Shown here: positions 25,501-30,741 of the stretch, one piece after another
Layout of the letters: the number at the start of each line of letters is the position of its first letter
Numbering within the stretch: position 1 is the first letter of the stretch
Translations under genes and position numbers: made by a program
Notes under the pieces: model-generated
Told to the model about the DNA's origin: nothing
Database searches by the model: none
What the model saw: only the letters and a program-made list of their open reading frames with translations
Source: JBOGJG01 sp050747825
Lineage (GTDB): Bacteria > Acidobacteriota > UBA6911 > RPQK01 > JBOGJG01
Direction: 5' to 3'
DNA: 30,741 nt
Assembly: GCA_050747825.1 (NCBI GenBank)
Contig: JBOGJG010000444.1
Location: 1 to 30,741, forward strand

Positions 25501-25727
25501 TTCAGGTCCGGAGCCTCGAAGTTTCCATTGTCGTCCGTGACAATCGTTCTGGCGGTGATATTGGTTGTAACCTCCGTGATGGTTACCTGCACGCCGGGAA
25601 CGATGGCGCCGCTCTGATCCGTAACCGTGCCGCGGATGGTCGATAAAGCCGCCTGAGCCATTACCAATCCACTGCCCATCAGAATGAGCGCACCAGCAAT
25701 GAGAAATAAATTGCGTCTACTCGTCAT
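22539..25727 (-). CDS. Oar-like TonB-dependent receptor 2 with carboxypeptidase-regulatory-like domain
   Basis: 1062 residues from ATG 25727, chosen for the ribosome site GGAGGTG and the following signal peptide (NLFLIAGALILMGSGLVMAQ). An upstream ATG at 25820 would cover the promoter. Order: CarboxypepD_reg-like domain (about 25-105, STIRGTVTDQSGAIVPGV), plug-like region, barrel, and a terminal MKLRLEW. It is clearly homologous to receptor 1 throughout (for example PFPNNIIPANRLNPTSLKVQ and FRPRIGVAYRLADD). Its stop is one base before the TTG of the dimethylformamidase-like gene, so receptor and hydrolase are translationally coupled. Governed by operator copy D. Confidence 0.92.
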   Translation of the reverse strand: MTSRRNLFLIAGALILMGSGLVMAQAALSTIRGTVTDQSGAIVPGVQVTITEVTTNITARTIVTDDNGNFEAPDLKPGTYRLTAELPGFKNYVADNILLESAQIRRIDPVLEIGEATQEVMVEAGAAVITTEGGSITSGIESETYKDVPLVDIYPGPLSMLSTLPGVQGTGWVVAIGGQSNDQITQANDGVVNDRSGNQGANMNMYEEVKVTAVNNTADQSRVASYNAISKSGNNSFHGEIFYKHVNSALNSREFFQPEKPVFLFHEWQAEASGPIFKDRTFFYAGWFSERFPAGSFERATVPTFLMRQGDFSQFDEPIIDPLTKQPFPNNIIPANRLNPTSLKVQELYLPQPNLGGADALTNNLGFDFPYPTDKFKTDILSWRIDHKLTENNSIFYRYISNDVPYVLARDLPAFSWTRIRSYSKGIISDTHVFSPAVVNTFRFGWNGNYMIDGETVDGWTPPKGDEAVAAIGLQGVNPSGISAQGFPRMDISGMSTLFTTAGGIRDDHFDFHWEDSLTWATGRHVWKFGAQLMQFNDFEGLVREGTYGRFRFDGRFTNVAYADFLLGLPFESRRLDPLVPRQMDQYELGLYFMDSYKLTPDLTIDYGLRWDYIGSPTLQDGLQYNWDTQTGNVIVPEGAVDAISPLYPSNINIVTGEAIPDPDTGNFRPRIGVAYRLADDLVIRGGYGVFTERIDGSYFDRVQGGGPFEITETYRNQIVDGQPLFSFPNPFPATLATARIPSQSISGYPLQTDNGSIHQFNLSIEKELADIGLRASYIGSRSRGLNYSVNVNKPRPSLIPFTDDRRPFPQFVNASEIREDGSSNYDALQFEANKRVGAVTFNGHYTFAGNLHNFLNRQNPYDITSHWSHDDFSQRHRAVITTMIDLPWGRGRRFLSSAPALLDHIVGGWQLSTISYFATGPHFSPEFDGSDPSNTDTFGGLPDRIADGNLSRDERSVERWFDPSAFVAPPEGRFGNSGLNVLVAPGLNVHHLSLAKLFNIGERFRLTYTIGASNLFNNPHFRPPRSNISTPDTGELFRGIQDFVAEKHAARRFQMKLRLEW

Positions 25728-25791
25728 TTGCACCTCCAAGAGGACTTTAGCCCGGGAATCATGAACGGAAAGAACTTTAAATCCACCACGG

Positions 25792-25820
25792 AGTGTATGG
25801 TATGGTAGCGCGATAGTCAA
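25792..25820 (-). promoter_or_regulatory. Predicted sigma70-like promoter of TonB receptor 2 (module D)
   Basis: Minus-strand -35 TTGACT (25815-25820), 17-bp spacer, -10 TACACT (25792-25797). Predicted start near 25785, with a leader of about 58 bases. The sequence has diverged from modules A-C but the layout is the same, including the A7 tract upstream of the -35. Confidence 0.6.
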
Positions 25821-25835
25821 TGGATTTTTTTGGAG

Positions 25836-25861
25836 ATGAAGTTAATTTCACACTTGTGAAA
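25836..25861. promoter_or_regulatory. Operator copy D (three half-sites)
   Basis: Plus-strand order: ATGAA-n6-TTCAC-n4-GTGAAA, with the core palindrome ATTTCAC-n4-GTGAAAT at 25845-25862. It is 25 bp from the promoter -35, as in copies A and B. The last half-site contains the proposed GTG start of the divergent cytochrome/FG-GAP gene. Confidence 0.65.
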
Positions 25862-27451
25862 TATTTCAGTGTTGCCGGTCCCTTTCTTTTCTTAACGTTT
25901 GGAGCCGTTCTTTATTCCGGCGAAGGTCCCGAAGAACTCGCCCGCGCAAGGATGCTGGCGCAACAATATTGTTCGAGCTGCCATATGCAGCCTCCACCGG
26001 ATATCCTGCCCAAAGATAAGTGGGAATTCGTGACCACCTGGATGGGTAATTTTTTGGGGCATGGGAATACTCGAGGCCCGTACTCCAACCTGATTCGGCC
26101 GGACCAAATCCCCCCGGAGCCTCTTATTTCCAAAGATGAGTTGGAACTGATTCAGCGCTTCTACACAACGTCGGCTCCTGAAGCTTCGCCCCCTCAGGAG
26201 AACAAGCCAAGGTTGAGGCGCGATCTTGAGCTTTTCAAGTCCTCTCCGGCCAGGCTGCTTTCCGCCGGATCTTTGATTACTCTGGTAAAGATCGATCCAC
26301 AAAATAAGCGCCTCTTCGTGGGCGACGGCGACAATCGGCAGCTCCTGGTGTTCGGTGAAAACGGCGGCCTGAAAGAACGGCATAAAGTCGGAAGCCAGCC
26401 GATTTCGCTTACTTTGGACGGCCGGAACTTCTACCTGACTCTAATCGGCGACCTGGATCGGGATCGAGGCAAGGGACAGGTCATCTATTACAACCGAAGC
26501 GGCAATAACTATTCGCTCCAAAACCTCGTTCCTCATTACTATAGAATTGCTCACGCCGCACACCACGATATCAACCTGGACGGCCGCCGGGATATCATCA
26601 TCTCCGCCTTTGGCGATTATCGCTACGGAAGGTTCTCGTGGTTTGAAAACCAGGAACGCGGCCGGCTCGAAGAACATATTCTGATCGAACGCTCAGGCGC
26701 CCTGAAGTCAGCAGTTCACGATTTCAACCGAGACGGTCTCCCGGATCTGATGGTGCTGATGGCTCAAGGGCGAAATGAGCTGCTCCTGTTTATCAACAAA
26801 GGGGAAGGACGCTTTGAACAGAAGCAGGTCTTCGAAAAATTCCCAGGCTTTGGCTTCAACGATTTTCACCTGGCCGACTTCAACTCGGACGGCCTCATGG
26901 ATCTCATCACGGTAAACGGCAACAATATGGAGATTCCAGACCCGCCGCTCAGAAATTATCACGGAGTTCGCTTGTACGAGAACACTGGCCGGATGGACTT
27001 TAAAGAAAGCTTCTTTTATCCCATGTTTGGAGCCATACGAGCGGTCTCGGCCGATTTCGATCAGGATGGAGATCTGGACATCGCTGCCGTCTCTTACTTT
27101 CCCGACTGGTCGGCCGACTGTCCGGAAACCTTCGTTTTTCTGGCCAATCAGGGTCATTATGAATTTACTCCCTATACACTGGAAGAATCCTGCTGGGGCC
27201 GATGGCTCACTCTAGACGCAGGCGACCTGGACGGCGACGGAGACCAGGATCTGGTTTTGGGAAACGGCTTCAATCTCAGCGGTATACCGGAAAGGTTCCA
27301 GTCCGAATTCATCCGGAAAAGCAGGAAAACCCAGTCTGTTCTTATCTTGAAAAACAACCTGTCTGAGGGGGTAAATCGATGGATAACATCAACTTCCAGG
27401 AAAAACGCGAGTCTGCCGAACCCTTCGTCAGAATGCAGGAAACCATCCTGA
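25856..27451 (+). CDS. Exported cytochrome c / FG-GAP (VCBS) repeat protein
   Basis: 531 residues from GTG 25856. This start gives a good signal peptide (VKYFSVAGPFLFLTFGAVLYSG). ATG 25820, 12 codons earlier, adds an acidic stretch and lies in the opposing promoter, but no ribosome site decides between them. A single haem motif CSSCH is near the mature N-terminus (residues 39-43) in a short cytochrome domain (PPPDILPKDKWEFV). From about residue 190 several FG-GAP/VCBS calcium-loop repeats follow: DINLDGRRD, DFNRDGLPD, DFNSDGLMD, DFDQDGDLD, DLDGDGDQD. It is probably a surface or periplasmic beta-propeller tied to electron transfer. The last 30 or so codons read out of frame into the neighbouring pseudogene, so its natural stop may have been lost. 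Confidence 0.82.
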   Translation: MKYFSVAGPFLFLTFGAVLYSGEGPEELARARMLAQQYCSSCHMQPPPDILPKDKWEFVTTWMGNFLGHGNTRGPYSNLIRPDQIPPEPLISKDELELIQRFYTTSAPEASPPQENKPRLRRDLELFKSSPARLLSAGSLITLVKIDPQNKRLFVGDGDNRQLLVFGENGGLKERHKVGSQPISLTLDGRNFYLTLIGDLDRDRGKGQVIYYNRSGNNYSLQNLVPHYYRIAHAAHHDINLDGRRDIIISAFGDYRYGRFSWFENQERGRLEEHILIERSGALKSAVHDFNRDGLPDLMVLMAQGRNELLLFINKGEGRFEQKQVFEKFPGFGFNDFHLADFNSDGLMDLITVNGNNMEIPDPPLRNYHGVRLYENTGRMDFKESFFYPMFGAIRAVSADFDQDGDLDIAAVSYFPDWSADCPETFVFLANQGHYEFTPYTLEESCWGRWLTLDAGDLDGDGDQDLVLGNGFNLSGIPERFQSEFIRKSRKTQSVLILKNNLSEGVNRWITSTSRKNASLPNPSSECRKPS

Positions 27452-27670
27452 TGAGCGGGTGGTCTCCTGTTTTTGAGACCGTTGTTCAGGCCATACGCAT
27501 CGGCGATCTCGGAATCGCGGCCCTGCCCTGCGAGGTCTTCGCCGAGACCGGGCTGGAGATCAAAGCTTGGAGGCTATGAGACCTGGCGTGCCCGTTCGAG
27601 CTTTCTCGAGATTCAGGCCGCGCCTAAACTGGTCGCTCATGTGCTGGAGATGTTCAATGAACTGGTTTGA
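27379..27670 (+). pseudogene. Ceramidase-like 3' fragment with frameshifting deletion
   Basis: The fragment first reads (frame of 27379) VVQAIRIGDLGIAALPCEVF then AETGLEIK, matching residues about 385-415 of ceramidase-like 1. It then jumps into another frame for LGGYETWRARSSFLEIQAAP and the end FNELV, stopping at 27668-27670. About 28 residues between GLEIK and LGGYETW are missing, with the junction at an AAAG, so a small non-multiple-of-three deletion disrupted it. The whole 5' part (signal peptide, zinc motif) is absent. Its 5' end overlaps the 3' end of the FG-GAP gene. Confidence 0.8.
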
Positions 27671-27689
27671 CCATGTTTGGAGAAAAGCC

Positions 27690-29267
27690 ATGATCGTTGG
27701 TACGGCAAGTAAGAGAAAGGGACTAATCGTGAATCGCAGACAATTTCTAAAACGCACGGCCGCAGTAGGAGCCGCTGCCGGATTTTTACCCGAGGCTTTG
27801 ACCTGGCAGGTTAATGCGGCTGAAGAAGAAGGATTGAAAGCGGGATTCGCCGAACGAGATATCACTCCCGAGCTGGGTATGGAAAAGCCGGGGGGATACG
27901 GGAAAGCTTACCTCCGAGAATTTCACGATCCCTGCAAAGTGAGGGCGGCTGTTTTTGATGATGGAAACATGCGTGTAGCCCTGGTCGGGCTGGATGCACT
28001 GATGGTCCCTCGGCACCTGGTCAAGGCGGTCCGAAAGGACATTCAGAACAGATGTGGAATTTCTCCGGAGGCAATCCTCATCGGCGCCTCTCACTCCCAC
28101 TCCTCAGGGCCGCTTGGAATGGTGCAGCCGGGGCAGTATGACCACGCTTCACCCCTGGTGCAGGAACTTGCCTATCAAAAATCATCGGCAGCCGACCCCG
28201 ACTACTTGAAGCACGTCCACCAGCAAATTGTCGAGGCGGTCTGCCGGGCGGACGCCTCCAAAGTCGAGGCGCTCTGCGGTGTCGGCTCGGGCACAGAAGA
28301 CAAGGTGGGGTTTAATCGCCGCCTGCGTATGAAAAACGGACTCACCTACAGCCATCCCGGCAAGGGAAACCCTGACATCATTGGTTACGCCGGCCCGATT
28401 GATCCGGAGGTAGGCGTCATCGGGGCCTGGGACCAGGATGGACGGCTGCTGGGATGTATCGTCAATTACGCATGCCATGCCACCACCAATCCGGACGGAA
28501 TTTCTGCCAACTGGATTTACTACATGGAGAAAGTGATCCGCGGAGCCATGGGAGCCGATCTTCCTGTCGTCTTCCTTCAGGGCGCCTGTGGGGACATCAC
28601 TCAGGTGGACAACTTGAGCCCCTATGCGAATCCCTCAGGAGAGGAATGGGCCGAGTTCGTGGGAGGACGAGTGGGCGCAGAAGCGGTGAAAGTTCTACTC
28701 ACCGTGGAACCAGGAAGCCTGACTCCTCTGGACGCGCGCTCAAAAATACTGGGCATCAAACGGCGGGTCCCCAGTCCCGATCGAGTCAAGCAATGCTTCG
28801 AAATCGTCAAGCAAGCCCCGGAGGAAGCCGGTTCGACCCGCTGGATCTTCGCCAAGGAAATCGTGCTGCTGGACGCCCTTTTGGAGAAGGAGCCGATAGC
28901 CGAAGTTGAAGTACAGGCCATCCAGATCGGTCCTGCGGTATTTATCACCAATCCCGCGGAATTCTTCGTCCAACTCGGTCTGGACATCAAAGCGGGAAGC
29001 CCGTTTCCTTTTACTTATCCGGTTGAACTGGCTAACGGCTGCGTCGGGTATGTTCCGACTGAGGAAGCTCTGAGTGAAACGGGTGGCGGTTATGAGACGC
29101 GACTCACCAGCTACAGCAACCTGGAGCCTACGGCAGGCACACAGATGGTAAAGGCCGGCATTGAGCTGGCCCGCCAGATGAAGCCCGGGAAGGCGCCCAC
29201 ACCGCCGCAGGCACCACCCTTTAAAGAACCCTGGTCGTACGGCAATGTGCCTCCGGAACTTGATTAG
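27690..29267 (+). CDS. Ceramidase-like hydrolase 5, Tat-exported
   Basis: 525 residues from ATG 27690, with GGAG 7 bases upstream. GTG 27729 (with AGGGA) would start directly at the Tat signal NRRQFLKRTAAVGAAAGF and is equally possible. LKAGFAERDITPELG opens the domain, GASHSHSSGP is the metal motif, VNYACHATTNPDGISANW the second histidine block. QGACGDITQVDN replaces GDVSPN, so the nucleophile position is Thr. The C-terminus ANGCVGYVPTEEALSETGGG and the tail rich in Pro set it apart from paralogues 1 and 2. It is the most ceramidase-like of the set at the CGDIT site but still lacks the canonical serine and the Ig-like domain. Last gene of the plus-strand unit that starts at operator D. Confidence 0.85.
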   Translation: MIVGTASKRKGLIVNRRQFLKRTAAVGAAAGFLPEALTWQVNAAEEEGLKAGFAERDITPELGMEKPGGYGKAYLREFHDPCKVRAAVFDDGNMRVALVGLDALMVPRHLVKAVRKDIQNRCGISPEAILIGASHSHSSGPLGMVQPGQYDHASPLVQELAYQKSSAADPDYLKHVHQQIVEAVCRADASKVEALCGVGSGTEDKVGFNRRLRMKNGLTYSHPGKGNPDIIGYAGPIDPEVGVIGAWDQDGRLLGCIVNYACHATTNPDGISANWIYYMEKVIRGAMGADLPVVFLQGACGDITQVDNLSPYANPSGEEWAEFVGGRVGAEAVKVLLTVEPGSLTPLDARSKILGIKRRVPSPDRVKQCFEIVKQAPEEAGSTRWIFAKEIVLLDALLEKEPIAEVEVQAIQIGPAVFITNPAEFFVQLGLDIKAGSPFPFTYPVELANGCVGYVPTEEALSETGGGYETRLTSYSNLEPTAGTQMVKAGIELARQMKPGKAPTPPQAPPFKEPWSYGNVPPELD

Positions 29268-29276
29268 CCGAAATAT

Positions 29277-29705
29277 CTAACGCGCTGGGGAAAGCAACTG
29301 AGGTTTAGGGCTGTGGACGCGCCCGAGCGGGCGTTGTCCGCTGCCCGGGCGGACTCCATCCCCCAGCTCCTCGCGGGCGTATTCGGCCAGCTTCAGCAGT
29401 TGAACCACAATCCCAGGATTCTGCCCGGCCACATCCGTCCTTTCGCCGATGTCATTGACGAGGTCGTAAAGCTTGTTGGCAGGCAATTGAAGCTTCCACT
29501 TACCTGAGCGGACGGCTTGGAGCTTATCCTCCTGGTAGTAATAAAAAGCAATGTGTGGAGACTTGGATGCAGGTCTACCGCTCATAAGAGGCCAGATATC
29601 CCGGCCGTCAATACGATGATCGAGCAGTTTTGCTCCGGGTGAGTTCACTCTCTCGCCGCTGAGGTAAAGAACAAGCAACAAGCAAAAAAGAGGAGTGAAT
29701 TTCAT
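29277..29705 (-). pseudogene. Core-less sulfatase: signal peptide fused to the C-terminal domain
   Basis: 142 residues from ATG 29705, whose first bases overlap the stop of the upstream gene (ATGA). The signal peptide MKFTPLFCLLLVLYLSG is intact. It is followed at once by a sulfatase C-terminal segment: DHRIDGRDIWPLMSG, AFYYYQEDKLQAVRSGKWKL, NKLYDLVNDIGERTDVAGQN. The N-terminal alpha/beta domain, with the formylglycine and metal site, is absent (about 300 or more residues in a normal sulfatase). The frame is open, so the deletion was in frame. The product cannot hydrolyse sulfate esters. Whether it is made is unknown. Confidence 0.78.
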
Positions 29706-30741
29706 GTGGTCCCATCGGCAGCCGGCTTGATTCCGCATTTCTGAAAGAAATTAGCCGTTATTTTCTGGACACGCTCGTCCGGACCGTGGGGCCGGCCGTG
29801 ATGGGAATAAGGAGGCATCAGGCCCGGGGGATCCGACAGCCCGATGGACCAGAAAATGGTGGAGGCGTTGAACACCCAGTTTCCCTTGGGTCCCGGATAA
29901 ACAGTAGCCGTATAGTGGGATTCTTTTCCTCCGCCGGTAATGGGTATGCCCTTAGCAATGATTTCCAAGCCGGGAATATGCGCGGGGTCGCCATGGAATT
30001 CCCAGCCTACCAGCCCCGGAATGGCATCTCCGTCTTTCATGGCGGTTCCCTCGAAAATCCAGTGATCGGCCTTGCTGACGATCCAGTCGGCTGATCCGTT
30101 AAAGGGATAAACGGTGCGGGCCCCAATCAGGGTGTTTTCGTTTGGGAAGTCCCCTTCGAATGGCCCCATAATTCCGGTCTCCTCTTCTTCCGGCGTAATT
30201 CCTCCGAAGCGCCCCACTCGATGCATGAGTCGATTGGGATTCCCACCAGAATTGGGCTTCACCGGAATACGCTTGCCGCCTTCGGTGAGGCCGGTCCTCG
30301 GATCGATGATCTCAGGATTCAGATCGGCGCTCGGGTCCAGGGCAATGGCCCACATGATGCTGTTGCCGGAGAGGAAAGCTACATTGAGCCCCCGGTTTAC
30401 TGCATTCTTGACATTGTTGAACATATCAAGTGTCCAGTACTCGTCATGACCTACCGAGATGAAGGCCTTAACGCGGCTCAAACCTTCAGGATCAACGTGA
30501 GTATCGACATTGGAACAATACGTGACGTCGTAGCCGAGTTTTTCCAGCCAGAAACTAAGAGGAAATTCCCACAGGAGATATTCACCTGAGCCCTGAGAAA
30601 GCGGATGATCCACCACCTGAGGGTACTTCCCATAAGGACGATCGAAGCTGACCCAGGTCCTGGAACTCTGGGGCTGCTCAGGCGGGTCACTGTCGTAGAG
30701 CGAAAATTCGTCAGGCCACTTGTTATAGGCCTGCCACGTAG
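29702..30741 (-). CDS. N,N-dimethylformamidase large-subunit-like protein, 5' end outside window
   Basis: An open frame of 346 codons reaches the right edge and continues beyond it; the first visible residues are TWQAYNKWPDEFSLYD, in register with the copy at 21353-22537. Shared blocks: VSFDRPYGKYPQVVDHPLSQ, GEYLLWEFPLSFWLEKLGYD, TYCSNVDTHVDPEGL, FISVGHDEYWT and FLSGN. An insertion of about 45 residues (IIDPRTGLTEGGKRIP region) separates it from its paralogue, and it keeps the C-terminal ending ASTIFWSIGLSDPPG and VQKITANFFQKCG. It is followed with a 4-base overlap by the core-less sulfatase, so the two are co-translated. Confidence 0.85.
   Translation of the reverse strand, partial: TWQAYNKWPDEFSLYDSDPPEQPQSSRTWVSFDRPYGKYPQVVDHPLSQGSGEYLLWEFPLSFWLEKLGYDVTYCSNVDTHVDPEGLSRVKAFISVGHDEYWTLDMFNNVKNAVNRGLNVAFLSGNSIMWAIALDPSADLNPEIIDPRTGLTEGGKRIPVKPNSGGNPNRLMHRVGRFGGITPEEEETGIMGPFEGDFPNENTLIGARTVYPFNGSADWIVSKADHWIFEGTAMKDGDAIPGLVGWEFHGDPAHIPGLEIIAKGIPITGGGKESHYTATVYPGPKGNWVFNASTIFWSIGLSDPPGLMPPYSHHGRPHGPDERVQKITANFFQKCGIKPAADGTT

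Noticed and set aside
25727..25820. N-terminal extension of TonB receptor 2 to the ATG at 25820
   Set aside because: Same argument: the extension covers the promoter, and GGAGGTG precedes the ATG at 25727.

Overview
The window looks like an accessory carbohydrate/lipid-scavenging locus from a Gram-negative soil or marine bacterium. Acidobacteriota is the best guess. The reasons are two large Oar-like TonB-dependent receptors with an N-terminal carboxypeptidase-regulatory-like domain, DUF1080 proteins, a PVC/Acidobacteria-style dehydrogenase-cytochrome lipoprotein, Tat-exported hydrolases, sulfatases and ceramidase-like proteins. The assignment rests on family content only. I see no rRNA, tRNA or CRISPR array.

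Layout from left to right. 1-4477 (minus): a ceramidase-like hydrolase followed by a large lipoprotein dehydrogenase with a terminal haem domain that runs off the left edge. 4640-6626 (plus): a GNAT protein and a Gfo/Idh/MocA oxidoreductase. 6671-12921 (minus): TonB receptor 1, then ceramidase-like 2 and two DUF1080 proteins. 13066-13476 (minus): a 136-residue miniature ceramidase-like gene lacking its catalytic middle. 13588-15834 (plus): an IclR-family regulator and ceramidase-like 4. 15823-18377 (minus): a sulfatase and a seven-haem cytochrome. 18445-20109 (plus): a CehA/McbA-type PHP metallohydrolase. 20110-21352: a small foreign-looking island with a transposase remnant and a DUF1778/GNAT toxin-antitoxin pair, next to an N,N-dimethylformamidase-like gene that has lost its 3' end. 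21353-25727 (minus): TonB receptor 2 and that truncated gene. 25856-29267 (plus): a cytochrome/FG-GAP protein, a ceramidase-like pseudogene and ceramidase-like 5. 29277-30741 (minus): a second dimethylformamidase-like gene (cut by the right edge) coupled to a core-less sulfatase.

The most striking signal is a regulatory module repeated four times, at about 4.5, 13.0, 13.5 and 25.8 kb. Each copy has three half-sites with fixed spacing (rTGAA-n6-TTCAy-n4-rTGAAA), then a seven-A tract, then a minus-strand sigma70-like promoter (TTGACA or TTGACT, 17-18 bp spacer, TAGACT or TACACT). One copy overlaps the predicted -10 of the IclR gene, so I propose that this IclR protein controls both TonB receptors, ceramidase-like 1, the miniature gene and itself. 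The genes would form one regulon that captures an external ligand, cleaves it (amide, sulfate ester and sugar-type hydrolases), oxidises the product and passes electrons to c-type cytochromes.

The second theme is gene erosion by internal deletion. Three reading frames keep their ends but have lost the middle (13066-13476, 27379-27670, 29277-29705), and one has lost its 3' end beside a toxin-antitoxin island (21353-22537).
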